From contig DILT01000018.1 in NCBI GenBank assembly GCA_002425185.1, forward strand, positions 79,313 to 143,312: a stretch of DNA of 64,000 bases. The letters are read 5' to 3'. The DNA is from Flammeovirgaceae bacterium UBA5585. Lineage in GTDB: Bacteria; Bacteroidota; Bacteroidia; Cytophagales; Cyclobacteriaceae. The notes beneath the pieces were generated by a model. That model did no database searches. It was given only the letters and a program-made list of their open reading frames with translations, and was not told the DNA's origin. Below are positions 7,556 to 16,226 of the stretch, in pieces (the stretch's first letter is position 1; each line of letters opens with the position of its first letter). The position numbers and the translations under genes were made by a program.

Positions 7556-8206
7556 ATGTCAAAAGTTGTTCTTAACCCGAGGTTTCTGAAAGCCGGAAAC
7601 AAAAAATACTTCCGCACAGGGGCTGAAGTATTGGTGCTAGGTTCCTATGGAAAAAAGGAAACACCACCGCTAAAAGCAAATTACCTCTATGCGTTTTCAG
7701 AGCTGAAGATTGAGGACGGTGATGTAAGAGAAGTGGGCCCATTTGAGTTTGATTTCAAGAATACAAAAAAGGCAGATGCTAAAATCAGTGCCGATGCAAA
7801 AGTGGCACAAGGTAATGTTACCCTATCGTATGAGGCACTGAAAAGCGGCAGTGTGGTGTTCATTCAGTTTTCGCTAAGCATTTTGCCCATTATTGAGGCT
7901 TTAAATACCGATGCAACTGCGATGAGCTACCTTAAAACACAGGAGAAGCCGAGGGTTGTCGATACCATTTTTGTAGCCGTATCGGCTGAGTTTGCCAGCA
8001 AGATCAAAAGTAGTGCAGCGTTTGAACTTGACTCTACTCTTAACGGGGTAGAAATTTCCATTAAACCATCGGTAAGTTCCGAATCTGAAATCAAATTAAA
8101 GCTCCCTAAAAATTCAACTCTAGCCTACGGATTAGCAGAACCCTTATGGGATGGACTAAAAGCTAAAGTCGTTGATTTGAAGCCGGATTTGAAGGGTACT
8201 GGTTAG
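7556..8206 (+). CDS. Hypothetical cytoplasmic protein of the patatin cassette
   Basis: 216 residues, no signal peptide and no confident membrane helix; a mildly hydrophobic stretch SVVFIQFSLSILPIIEAL lies near 98-115. The sequence alternates charged beta-like strands with a long Ser/Lys-rich C-terminal half (SSESEIKLKLPKNSTLAYGLAEPLWDGLKAKV). No motif is recognised. Gaps of 31 nt upstream and 47 nt downstream place it inside the patatin-led transcription unit. Coding quality is good over the full length. Possible roles, such as substrate delivery or regulation of the lipase, are speculation. Confidence 0.6.
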   Translation: MSKVVLNPRFLKAGNKKYFRTGAEVLVLGSYGKKETPPLKANYLYAFSELKIEDGDVREVGPFEFDFKNTKKADAKISADAKVAQGNVTLSYEALKSGSVVFIQFSLSILPIIEALNTDATAMSYLKTQEKPRVVDTIFVAVSAEFASKIKSSAAFELDSTLNGVEISIKPSVSSESEIKLKLPKNSTLAYGLAEPLWDGLKAKVVDLKPDLKGTG

Positions 8207-8253
8207 TACAAGTAAGGTGTTCCTCCATTTTCTAACTCTTCAAAATTTTAACT

Positions 8254-8985
8254 ATGGAAATTGTATCCTACTTCACCCAAGTGCTTTCGATCGAAATATT
8301 TATTAAGGGATTTTTCTTTTCCATCTGTTTGTCTCTAGGTCTTTTTATGATTTTAAGCGATCAAAGAAGTTATTTTAACGATGTGCATAATTTTAAATCC
8401 TACAGAGATAAATTGAGGTTATTGATTCAAAATTATTTTAAGAAGATTACAATAGCTGGTTTTTTATCCTCCAACAATGATCCCTTAAACAAGTGGAATG
8501 AACTTAGATTTCCGTTAATTGTAAATTCTTTAACTTTTGGAATCCTTTTTTTTGTTGCAGCACTAGTCTTTGGCTCGTTGATTCATTCAATAAGTCATAA
8601 ATGGATTTCTTACGAAAGTAAATTTCATCTTGGGTTAAAGGACTTCTGGAACCCAGCCTCATTAACCAGATTTTATTCATTATTTAATCAGGAGTGTGAT
8701 GAGAAGGGAATGAAAAGAGCGAACACAAATGATTTGTTAAAAGTGAAGTCTTTTTGCGACATATTTGGTGACATTAGTTCACTTGAAATGTGCAATTCAT
8801 CAAATGGATGTTTCGAAATCAAGGAAATAAAAGAAATTTATTATCGTGCGAGACATGAATTACTAACAAAGGATGTTTGGCGTGAATATCTTCTTTCAAC
8901 GGAGAAACTGGTTGGTATTTCTGAATCGTTTGCATTTTCATTTTACATACTTTTTTGGGCTCTGTTATATCAATTTCTTTATTAA
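8254..8985 (+). CDS. AT-rich membrane protein, upstream part of a probably frameshifted gene
   Basis: 243 residues with membrane segments near 13-36, 88-110 and 222-243 and a soluble middle containing several cysteines (NQECDEKG, FCDIFG, EMCNSSNGC). The DNA is visibly richer in A+T than its neighbours, which suggests a different origin. The frame ends at 8985, but the +1 frame continues without interruption to 9427 with another membrane domain. Removing one base from the T6 run at 8951-8956 would join them as FYILFGLCYINFFINLFRDIF. I read this as a pseudogene or an indel error rather than two genes. No family recognised. Confidence 0.55.
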   Translation: MEIVSYFTQVLSIEIFIKGFFFSICLSLGLFMILSDQRSYFNDVHNFKSYRDKLRLLIQNYFKKITIAGFLSSNNDPLNKWNELRFPLIVNSLTFGILFFVAALVFGSLIHSISHKWISYESKFHLGLKDFWNPASLTRFYSLFNQECDEKGMKRANTNDLLKVKSFCDIFGDISSLEMCNSSNGCFEIKEIKEIYYRARHELLTKDVWREYLLSTEKLVGISESFAFSFYILFWALLYQFLY

Positions 8986-9427
8986 TTTATTCCGTGACAT
9001 ATTTGATAAAAGAAGAGACAGCTCTCTAGCTATTTTTCTTCCATTATTTTTATTCCTTTCAATCAACTTTTTAATAACTGCTGCCCTTAATTCTTCGAAG
9101 GTTACTCCGTGGATATTTATACTCTTTCCAGTTGTAGCATTGATTATAGTTTCAATTGCATCAGGTCAGAGGGCTCATGTTAGCATTTACTATTCAATAA
9201 CATCAGTAATATTAATTTATGTGAGTTCATTAGGCTATGTTATTAGTAGCAAAGCGTGGGTACAAAATTGTCTTGAGTTACATGCTAAAACTTTTGGTGT
9301 TTTTCGATATCATTACCCTTCTTTACAAAAGATTACAAATGATAAAATTTCCAAGATACTTCATGCAAAGACAGAATTGTCCAACGCAGATTCCCTCTTT
9401 GACAACTCTAATGAATCTGGTAAATAG
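8873..9427 (+). CDS. Downstream fragment of the frameshifted membrane protein
   Basis: The open frame contributes about 150 meaningful residues after the presumed shift point near 8956. It contains three strong hydrophobic segments (SLAIFLPLFLFLSINFLITAA, PWIFILFPVVALIIVSIAS, SIYYSITSVILIYVSSLGYVI) and a polar tail ending SLFDNSNESGK. The nominal ATG at 8873 lies inside the preceding frame and its first 30 codons are the shadow of that gene, so this is unlikely to be an independent start. AT-rich like its neighbour. It ends 36 nt before the next small gene. Best treated as the C-terminal half of one gene spanning 8254-9427. Confidence 0.5.
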   Translation: MFGVNIFFQRRNWLVFLNRLHFHFTYFFGLCYINFFINLFRDIFDKRRDSSLAIFLPLFLFLSINFLITAALNSSKVTPWIFILFPVVALIIVSIASGQRAHVSIYYSITSVILIYVSSLGYVISSKAWVQNCLELHAKTFGVFRYHYPSLQKITNDKISKILHAKTELSNADSLFDNSNESGK

Positions 9428-9463
9428 AAACTTATTGAAATTTAACTCATAAAACCTATCTCA

Positions 9464-9736
9464 ATGTCAATCGCCTCAATTCCCCCCGAAGACAAGGATT
9501 TTGCTTTACTTGATCGTTACACGCAATTTTCAGCCGAGTTGGTAAAACTGGCAATGGCCGCTATTGGTGCTGTATGGATAATTGTAATTACTACTAAGAA
9601 AACACCAGACGACACTCTTGTATTTTCTTTAAGCGATAGTTTTTACTTGAAGAGCTTCCTATCATGCCTCTTCCTAATCATGGCTGTTTTATGCGGACTT
9701 GCACACCGATGTGTAGCCACCGATTTCGATGGCTAA
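9464..9736 (+). CDS. Small two-helix membrane protein
   Basis: 90 residues: a polar start (MSIASIPPEDKDFALLDRYTQFSAELVK) then two hydrophobic segments (about 29-46 and 63-82) flanking a Lys/Asp-rich loop. Family not recognised. The final codons overlap the ATG of another short frame (9729) by 8 nt; the two products together would make a three-helix protein of about 150 residues with a charged linker, a common layout. Either translational coupling or a one-base frame break explains this. It is the penultimate member of the patatin-led run of genes. Confidence 0.5.
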   Translation: MSIASIPPEDKDFALLDRYTQFSAELVKLAMAAIGAVWIIVITTKKTPDDTLVFSLSDSFYLKSFLSCLFLIMAVLCGLAHRCVATDFDG

Positions 9737-9902
9737 TTGGTTAAATGCTTCACGAAAGGCTGGTGATGCTGACACATCTGATAGGATGAAGAAAGAGTTG
9801 GATGAACGAGACAAGAAATTTAAGCGAGCTGGATTTTTGATTGCTATGGAGGGGCTGTTTCTTACGACTGGTTTGCTAACTATCGCATTATTGTTTCTTT
9901 AA
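9729..9902 (+). CDS. Very small single-helix membrane protein or C-terminal fragment
   Basis: 57 residues reading MANWLNASRKAG..., a strongly charged segment (DRMKKELDERDKKFKRAG) and one terminal hydrophobic helix (FLIAMEGLFLTTGLLTIALLFL). The composition is coding-like. The ATG overlaps the end of the previous frame by 8 nt. It may be a coupled micro-protein or the displaced C-terminus of the 9464 gene after a +1 shift. The 116 nt that follow hold no gene. Confidence 0.45.
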   Translation: MANWLNASRKAGDADTSDRMKKELDERDKKFKRAGFLIAMEGLFLTTGLLTIALLFL

Positions 9903-10018
9903 TAAATACACATCAAGGTAAATTAGGAGGGGAGGTAACTGTTACTTTACAACAAGTATCTTCATGTCAGGTTGACCCTGTCGAAACCGACTTTTAAAGA
10001 ACAGGTTTGCAATGGCTA

Positions 10019-10747
10019 TCAGTAAAACAGCCCCTTAATTCTCCACCATAACCTGCGTACACTGATTTTCTGGGCACAAACACCGCCCATCATTACCACT
10101 TCACCAAGCACTGTTTGATCCATTTCCATTTTTATAGCAATGCTTTCGGGTGCCTGAGAGGTGATAGGATATTCTACCGTTTTCAATCCGATGAAGGAAA
10201 AAACTAACACTTCCGTGCCGGTAAGTTTTTCAAGTGCTAATTCAAATTCACCATGTGCATCGGTGGTGGTGCCCTTGGCGGTTCCTTTTAAGAAAACATT
10301 CACCCCGGGTAGCGGTGAGCCATCTTCAGCGGCTGTAACTACACCGTTTAACAGTATGGTTGGTGAAACTGAAACAGGTTTTTGATTGATATTGGCATGT
10401 TGGCGTACCTGTTCAACTGGTGGTTTGGGTAGCGTTTGTGCCTGTGTGTAACGCGAGGAAAATAAAAGTACACCTGCCGAGAGAATTACCGAAAGGTACG
10501 TGATACGTGGAGCGGACGGTTTCGTCTCTGAAAGAGCATAAATTTTAAGTTGCTGTGACCTGAATCGTGCGCATGTATTTTCAGGAAGGGTTTTGAAGTA
10601 ATCTTTCACCGCTTCGTCCGTCCAGGTGGTAAAGTCAACTACCTCCTTGCGGCAACGTTCACAAAACCCACCGTGTTTAGTGGGCGAGAAGGCGCTCCAG
10701 TTTTCAGTACAGGGCTTGGGAATGGTGAGTTGTAGTATTTTGCTCAT
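10019..10747 (-). CDS. Carboxypeptidase-like regulatory-domain membrane protein
   Basis: 242 residues. The N-terminus carries a Cys cluster (Cys13, Cys29, Cys32; PKPCTENW...GGFCERCRKEVVDFTTW) familiar from Bacteroidota proteins in which a small zinc-finger-like cytoplasmic segment precedes one membrane helix (about 84-104, ITYLSVILSAGVLLFSS). Residues about 130-205 form a CarboxypepD_reg-like beta-sandwich (LNGVVTAAEDGSPLPGVNVFLKGT...GEFELAL). The exported domain resembles the first domain of TonB-dependent receptors but no receptor follows. Convergent with the small membrane genes upstream; isolated otherwise. Role unknown. Confidence 0.75.
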   Translation of the reverse strand: MSKILQLTIPKPCTENWSAFSPTKHGGFCERCRKEVVDFTTWTDEAVKDYFKTLPENTCARFRSQQLKIYALSETKPSAPRITYLSVILSAGVLLFSSRYTQAQTLPKPPVEQVRQHANINQKPVSVSPTILLNGVVTAAEDGSPLPGVNVFLKGTAKGTTTDAHGEFELALEKLTGTEVLVFSFIGLKTVEYPITSQAPESIAIKMEMDQTVLGEVVMMGGVCAQKISVRRLWWRIKGLFY

Positions 10748-10824
10748 AGCCGTTGGGTTTAGTATGGCTATGATGTAGTATGGATATTATTTCCATACAG
10801 TAAGATGAATTTTTTTTAACGGGT

Positions 10825-11199
10825 TTAAAACCCGGGTGTCGCGCAGGTTTCATGTACCCGTACAGCATACTGCTTTGAGCCTGAATAACTTACAGCCGCC
10901 AGGCATACTGCACAGTTGGAATTGAAATCTGCAGGATTTAACTCAACATAAAAAGTGTGTTTCTGAAGCACATTGTAATCGGTAAAGCATTCTAAACCAG
11001 CCAGGAAAACATTTGTATCACCATCGGCATCTTCCCCTAAATAAAAATATCGCGGGTCATGAATCTTTAACACGGCCTGTCCGCAAATGCCGCGCACGTA
11101 GCTTACAGCAATACACTCACCGGTAGAGGTTGGAGATTTTTCTTCGCAGCTGAGCGCAATGGCTGCCAGGCAAAAGGAATAAATTAGGTTACGGATCAT
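10825..11199 (-). CDS. Cysteine-rich lipoprotein
   Basis: 124 residues with a type II signal peptide: hydrophobic core LIYSFCLAAIA and lipobox LALSC-like ending at Cys18, followed by acidic residues (EEK), so a lipid-anchored envelope protein. The mature part has six further cysteines, including CAVCLAAVS, suggesting disulfides or metal binding. No family recognised. It is transcribed with or separately from the gene at 10019 (77 nt gap containing a CGGGTTT/AAACCCG palindrome without a T tract). Confidence 0.65.
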   Translation of the reverse strand: MIRNLIYSFCLAAIALSCEEKSPTSTGECIAVSYVRGICGQAVLKIHDPRYFYLGEDADGDTNVFLAGLECFTDYNVLQKHTFYVELNPADFNSNCAVCLAAVSYSGSKQYAVRVHETCATPGF

Positions 11200-11401
11200 A
11201 ACTTTTCAAATTGGATATCAATTGCTTTGACACGTAAAGCAGGAAGTGGGTTGGAATGGTTTGTTATTTTTATTATAAGATTATGGAAACCATTGAACAC
11301 GTTAAAACCATTGTTTAAAACAGCGAATGCCGAAAAAAATAATTATCGAACCTTACACCAAAAATCTACGTACCTGTAGCTATACCAAAAATTAACTACC
11401 A

Positions 11402-12514
11402 ATGAAGCGAATTGTTTATACGTTAGTCTGTTTCATACTATTTACCCAAAATGCTTTCAGCCAGGTTATGCCGGTTACCCGTGAGCCTTATGGCGGTAAC
11501 AAACGGGCATGGGTAGCCGAACAAATAGGCGTGGTAAAGGTGGAGATTAGTTACAACAGGCCGGGTGTTAAAGGGCGAGAGGGAAAAATATGGAATACTT
11601 CGTTAGCGCATTATGGCTTTGTTGATCTTGGTCATGGTACATCAACGGCCTGCCCCTGGCGGGCGGGTGCGAATGAAAATACAACCATATCATTTTCACA
11701 TCCGGTTACGGTAGAGGGTAAGATAATTACAGCGGGTACGTATGGCTTCTTTATCAGTTTAGGTGAGGAAGAGAGCACCCTTATTTTTTCGAAAGTCAAT
11801 AATTCGTGGGGAAGTTTTTATTATGATGCCGGGGAAGACGCATTACGCGTAACCGTAAAGTATATAAAACTTGCCGAAAGTGTGGAGTGGCTTAAGTATG
11901 AATTTTTAAACCAGACTGAAAATTCGGCAACCGTTGCATTGATGTGGGAAAAACGGATGATTCCCTTCACGATAGAGGCAGACACAAAAAAACTACAACT
12001 TGAAGCGTTCAAAAAAGACTTTCGAACCACCCGGAACTACTACGACTTTCTGGTGGGTATTTACTGGTGTGTAGAAAATAATTATGAATTGGAGCAGGCA
12101 TTGGCCTGGGCCGATCGCGCCATTTCATTCCGGGTAATGGGGGAGAAAAATTTTCGTACCCTTCAGGCAAAGGCCTCGGTGCTGGACAAAATGGGCCGCC
12201 ATGAGGAAGCCCGTGCCGTGATGGCAGAAGCAACACCACTGGGAACTATGGTGGAAGTACATGGCTATGGGAGGCAGCTTCTGAATCAACAATTGCCTCA
12301 CGAAGCGTTGAAAATATTCAAAGCCAACTATGATAAATATCCAAATGAAAACTACACCCATGTAGGCCTGGGGCGCGCTTACGCGGCATTAGGTGATACT
12401 AAAAAAGCACTTAGGTACATGAAATCCGGATTGGCGTTGGCTACTGATGATGTCTCACGCGCAACTATTGAGGCGATGGTAAAGAAGTTGGAACAAGGAA
12501 TTAAAATCAACTGA
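11402..12514 (+). CDS. DUF2911 domain protein with C-terminal TPR repeats, secreted
   Basis: 370 residues. A signal peptide (MKRIVYTLVCFILFTQNAFSQ) precedes a DUF2911 domain at about 25-180, recognised by RPGVKGREGKIW, PWRAGANENTTISFSHPVTVEGK and GTYGFF. The C-terminal half (about 215-365) is helical with TPR-like periodicity (ALAWADRAISFRVMGEKNFRTLQAKASVLDKMGR; YTHVGLGRAYAALGDTKKALRYMKSGL). DUF2911 proteins are common and uncharacterised in Bacteroidota. It probably acts in the periplasm; the TPR part suggests protein partners. Single gene, flanked by genes on the opposite strand. Confidence 0.85.
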   Translation: MKRIVYTLVCFILFTQNAFSQVMPVTREPYGGNKRAWVAEQIGVVKVEISYNRPGVKGREGKIWNTSLAHYGFVDLGHGTSTACPWRAGANENTTISFSHPVTVEGKIITAGTYGFFISLGEEESTLIFSKVNNSWGSFYYDAGEDALRVTVKYIKLAESVEWLKYEFLNQTENSATVALMWEKRMIPFTIEADTKKLQLEAFKKDFRTTRNYYDFLVGIYWCVENNYELEQALAWADRAISFRVMGEKNFRTLQAKASVLDKMGRHEEARAVMAEATPLGTMVEVHGYGRQLLNQQLPHEALKIFKANYDKYPNENYTHVGLGRAYAALGDTKKALRYMKSGLALATDDVSRATIEAMVKKLEQGIKIN

Positions 12515-12605
12515 AAAATCAGACCATAATCACTTTCGTAAAATAAATTTATAAAAGTAAAGCTGTCTCCCGTGTTGTTTCATTAGCAGGCAGCTTCGAA
12601 AAAAG

Positions 12606-13049
12606 CTACCTACTTGCTGTTTTACTACCATCAAAAGTGAGTAACGTTAGCAGTCGTTCTTTTGAAACTTCTTTGGACGAATACACAAGGCTTAACGGTG
12701 CAGAGGTTTTATAGGCAACGATTTCATTTACCCGAAACGTCATGGGGGTATGTTCGTTTATAGCGTTGTCATAACGCCACTCTTTCAGTACCCGGCTTTG
12801 CGCATCTTTCAGCATGAGTTTCCGGTTTGTTCCAATTTTACCGCATTCATTGTAGTACACCGAAACCTGGTCGTTTGCCCTAGCAGGGTTTAGCGCTACA
12901 GTAGGTGTAATGGCTTTGGCTGTAAAGTAATGCTCAACAACTTCTTTTCCGTTAATGTGCAGGCTAAAGCTTTCACCACCCAAAGGTGTAAAAGCCAGTA
13001 GACTTGTACCGATAACTATACCGGTAAAAATTTTAAGGAGTGTTTTCAT
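12606..13049 (-). CDS. Hypothetical exported protein, 147 residues
   Basis: An N-terminal signal peptide (MKTLLKIFTGIVIGTSLLAFTPL) is followed by a beta-rich domain (SFSLHINGKEVVEHYFTAK, VSVYYNECGKIGTNRKLMLKDA, PMTFRVNEIVAYK). The pattern resembles small periplasmic beta-sandwich proteins but I cannot name a family. Monocistronic, with opposite-strand neighbours on both sides. The 206-nt gap to 13256 contains only a possible TAAATTTG -7 element at 13221 for the methyltransferase. Confidence 0.6.
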   Translation of the reverse strand: MKTLLKIFTGIVIGTSLLAFTPLGGESFSLHINGKEVVEHYFTAKAITPTVALNPARANDQVSVYYNECGKIGTNRKLMLKDAQSRVLKEWRYDNAINEHTPMTFRVNEIVAYKTSAPLSLVYSSKEVSKERLLTLLTFDGSKTASR

Positions 13050-13255
13050 TTTGATGTATGGTTAAAGTTCTAGCCTTAGTTACGCTGCATAACGAATAAG
13101 GGTCAGAAACTTTGACCAACAGAAAGGAAAGCATGATGAAATGCAGGCCTGCACAATTTTATTGATGGTGTCAGCTTTTTTTATGAAATAAAAATAACCA
13201 AAAAGTAAGTTGAATTAGTATAAATTTGTTCACTGTGTAATTAACCCAACCACAC

Positions 13256-14011
13256 ATGGATCAGGAAATGCATTGGAACACCATTGCCCCCAGTTATGAA
13301 GATGAGATTTTTGATGTATTCAAAAGCGACAAGAACAAAATTCTTCCCCGTTATTTTAAGAAGCACGGTAATAACGATCATTGCGCTATCGATTTTGGGT
13401 GCGGGGTAGGAAAGGCGTTTCCGTATCTTTCTCCATTGTTTAAAAAAATCCTGGCACTTGACATCTCGGCCGAATGCCTGACTACAGCGAAAAAGCTTCC
13501 TTTCAGTAATATTTCATTTAAACGAGCCGATTTGTCAAAGAAGAACTTAAAACTCGAACCTGCTGAGTTTGCATTTTGCTGCAACGTGATAATGCTACCG
13601 GAAGTCGAGAAGAACCTGGTAATGTTTACCAATATTCAGAAGGCGTTGAAAAGTGGCGGCAACGCGGTTATTATTATTCCTTCTTTTGAATCCATATTTT
13701 ATGCATCGTGGCAATTAATACGTATGTATGAGAAAGAAGGCATTGGGGTTAATGATATTCCGGCATCGGAATTTGCCTATTTCAAGGCGAGCAAGCGTGA
13801 CCTGGTACGCGGTATTATGCACATTAATGGTGTGCCCACCAAGCACTATGCCCAACCCGAACTAGAGGTTTTGTTGCCTCAGGCAGGATTAAAAATTACT
13901 GCACTCGAAAAAGTAGAATACACATGGAATACGGAATTCGATTCTCCACCCGTATGGATGAAAGACCCTTACCCCTGGGACTGGCTCGTGGAATGTCGAA
14001 AAATCAATTAA
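13256..14011 (+). CDS. Class I SAM-dependent methyltransferase
   Basis: 251 residues with the Rossmann-fold SAM motif I CAIDFGCGVGKAFPYL (about 42-57), motif II region KILALDISAECLTTAKK, and FKRADLSKKNLKLEPAEFAFCCNVIMLPEV around motif III/IV. Substrate is unknown; the overall shape matches the broad Methyltransf_11/25 group. The gene converges on floA and the two coding sequences overlap by 8 nt at their 3' ends (14004-14011). Upstream a TAAATTTG element at 13221-13228 fits the Bacteroidota -7 consensus but lacks a clear -33 partner. Confidence 0.88.
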   Translation: MDQEMHWNTIAPSYEDEIFDVFKSDKNKILPRYFKKHGNNDHCAIDFGCGVGKAFPYLSPLFKKILALDISAECLTTAKKLPFSNISFKRADLSKKNLKLEPAEFAFCCNVIMLPEVEKNLVMFTNIQKALKSGGNAVIIIPSFESIFYASWQLIRMYEKEGIGVNDIPASEFAYFKASKRDLVRGIMHINGVPTKHYAQPELEVLLPQAGLKITALEKVEYTWNTEFDSPPVWMKDPYPWDWLVECRKIN

Positions 14012-14897
14012 ACATCTTTCTGTTTCTGAAAGCTCCGGAGATTGCGGCAGGAATTTTTACTTCTTCCAGAATTACTTTCGCGCGAGCTTCTTGCGTACGG
14101 GCAACCATTTCCTGCTCCAGGGCAACGGCCATGGCCCTCCGTTCTTCTGCTTTAGCTTTGGCGATATTTAAATCGGCATTGGCCTGATCAATTTGCAGCA
14201 GTGCCCCAATATTTTTACCAATATCTATATCCGCTATGTCAATGGATAGAATTTCATAAGCGGTGCCGGCATCCAATCCGTTACCTAACACTTCTTTTGA
14301 AATACTGTCGGGATTACTGAGTACTTCCTTATAACTGGGTGCTTTACCAATGGCCGAAATAATTCCCTGGCCCACGCGGGCAATAATGGTTTCTTCACCC
14401 GAACCACCTACTAACTGACGAATGTTGGCACGCACCGTAACACGAGCCACAGCTACCAGTTGGATCCCTTCCACCGAAACTCCCATAATAGCCGGCACAG
14501 CGATTACATAAGGTGTAACCGATAATTGGACTGCCTTCAGCACATCGCGTCCCGCCAGGTCTATCGCAGTGGCCTCTTTGAAATTCATGTTCAGGTTGGC
14601 CTTATCGGCAACAATCAAAGCTTTGATAACCTGTTGTAAGTGACCTTTGGCCAGGTAATGGGTTTCCAATTGATTTGAGGTAATGCCTTTTATACCGGCT
14701 TTGGTAGCCAGAATCAGAGACTGAACAATCAAGGCTGGAGGCACTTTCCTAAACCGCATAAACACCATATCCAGCAAGCCAATTCTCACCCCCGAGAATA
14801 TAGCCGTAATCCACAGACTTATTGGGATTACATAGGTGAACAAAATAAAACCGGCTAGTAAGGAAACACCAAGAATAATAAAAAGGGACTGGTCCAT
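14004..14897 (-). CDS. floA: Flotillin-like protein FloA, shortened C-terminus
   Basis: 297 residues: an N-terminal membrane hairpin/helix (about 5-35), then the FloA/UPF0365 core (GVRIGLLDMVFMRFRKVPPALIVQSLI, ITSNQLETHYLAKGHL, VPAIMGVSVEGIQLVAVARVTVRANIRQLVGG, GLDAGTAYEILSIDIADIDIGKNIGA) and a coiled segment rich in Ala/Glu. FloA organises membrane microdomains. Family members usually continue for about 30 residues past AISGAFR with a GxMDYYxMKNIQADTxMR-type end; here the protein stops at FRNRKMFN, so the tail is missing. The shortened end coincides with the overlap with the convergent methyltransferase gene. Confidence 0.92.
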   Translation of the reverse strand: MDQSLFIILGVSLLAGFILFTYVIPISLWITAIFSGVRIGLLDMVFMRFRKVPPALIVQSLILATKAGIKGITSNQLETHYLAKGHLQQVIKALIVADKANLNMNFKEATAIDLAGRDVLKAVQLSVTPYVIAVPAIMGVSVEGIQLVAVARVTVRANIRQLVGGSGEETIIARVGQGIISAIGKAPSYKEVLSNPDSISKEVLGNGLDAGTAYEILSIDIADIDIGKNIGALLQIDQANADLNIAKAKAEERRAMAVALEQEMVARTQEARAKVILEEVKIPAAISGAFRNRKMFN

Positions 14898-15047
14898 GAA
14901 ATCGGGGATATTATGCTGAAAGGTAAGGGTAGTTACTGGTCTTTCATGCGTTTAGAACGTATTTACTTTTAATCTACTATTTCATTGGATAAATCTTCTT
15001 TTCTTAATTCATTTAACGGGTGAAATAATTAGTTCACAACCAAGTTC

Positions 15048-16211
15048 ATGAGCGATCGCAATCGACTACGCAGTTTAGTAGATTTTTTCAACAGACACTT
15101 TGGAGGCGACCCCATTGTTGTTAAATCACCGGGCCGCATTAACCTTATTGGTGAGCATACCGACTATAATCAAGGGTTTGTTTTGCCTGCCGCCATTGAT
15201 AAAGCCGTGTATGTAGCAGTTCGGAAAAATGAAGATAATCAGATTCGTCTTTTTGCCCAGGCGTATGAAGATTTTGAGGAAATAACGGTTGATGATCTTA
15301 GGCCATCTGTTGTAAAACCGTGGACGAACTATATTCTTGGTGTGGTGGATCAACTTAAAAAACGCGGGCAAGCCTTAACGGGATTTGATCTGATTATTAC
15401 GGGCGATATTCCACTGGGCGCTGGCTTATCTTCATCGGCAGCAGTAGAATGTGCAACAGCCTTTGCCCTGAATGAAATCTTTGATTTGAAATTATCCAGG
15501 CTGGAGTTGGTGAAACTGGCGCAAAAAGCCGAACACGAATTTGCCGGGGTTATGTGCGGCATTATGGATCAGTTTGCCAGTGTGTTTGGAAAAAAGGATC
15601 ATGTCATTAAACTGGATTGCCGATCGCTGGAGTATGAATATGTTCCCTTAAAACTTGAAGGGTTAAACCTTGTACTTTTCGATTCGCAGGTAAAGCATTC
15701 ACTCGCTTCCTCTGCCTATAACAAAAGAAGAGAAGCGTGTGAAGCCAGTGTTGAATTAATTCGTAAGCGATATCCGGCTGTTCAGAGCCTGCGCGATGCA
15801 ACACCTGAAATGGTTTATGAATGTGTTAAACCGGTTGATGAGGTTCTCTTTCAACGGGCAAACTATGTGGTGCAGGAGATTATTCGTGTGCCATTGGCCT
15901 GTAATGACCTTATGGAAAATAATATCAAGGCCTTTGGAACGAAAATGTTCGCCACGCACCATGGCTTGAGCAAACACTACGAGGTAAGTTGTCCTGAACT
16001 GGATTTCCTGGTTGATCAGGTGCAGCATATTTCTTCAGTTTTGGGTGCCCGCATGATGGGCGGGGGCTTTGGTGGCTGCACCCTTAATATTATTGAAGAA
16101 AGTGCTACCCCTGCTGTGATCGATTCGCTTACCCGTTCGTATTTCGATGCCTTTGCGATTGATCTCAAAACCTACCTGGTTAGCCTGGAAGACGGAACCC
16201 ATATTGCGTGA
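15048..16211 (+). CDS. galK: Galactokinase
   Basis: 387 residues, a normal galactokinase length. GHMP-kinase signatures are clear: substrate-binding SPGRINLIGEHTDYNQGFVLP near residues 27-47, the ATP-loop GDIPLGAGLSSSAAVE at about 119-134, and the C-terminal GGGFGGCTLNI. The enzyme phosphorylates galactose at C1 in the Leloir pathway; galT, galE and a transporter are not in the window. It is a stand-alone gene divergent from floA across a 150-nt AT-rich spacer. Confidence 0.95.
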   Translation: MSDRNRLRSLVDFFNRHFGGDPIVVKSPGRINLIGEHTDYNQGFVLPAAIDKAVYVAVRKNEDNQIRLFAQAYEDFEEITVDDLRPSVVKPWTNYILGVVDQLKKRGQALTGFDLIITGDIPLGAGLSSSAAVECATAFALNEIFDLKLSRLELVKLAQKAEHEFAGVMCGIMDQFASVFGKKDHVIKLDCRSLEYEYVPLKLEGLNLVLFDSQVKHSLASSAYNKRREACEASVELIRKRYPAVQSLRDATPEMVYECVKPVDEVLFQRANYVVQEIIRVPLACNDLMENNIKAFGTKMFATHHGLSKHYEVSCPELDFLVDQVQHISSVLGARMMGGGFGGCTLNIIEESATPAVIDSLTRSYFDAFAIDLKTYLVSLEDGTHIA

Positions 16212-16226
16212 CGTATTAAGAATAGT

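Noticed and set aside
5174..9902. CBASS-type defence operon with patatin effector
   Set aside because: No nucleotidyltransferase, Cap2/Cap3 or sensor gene is present; only the patatin domain fits.
10795..10825. Terminator at the CGGGTTTAAAACCCG palindrome
   Set aside because: The T-run is on the wrong side of the stem for the gene that ends there, and the stem is short.
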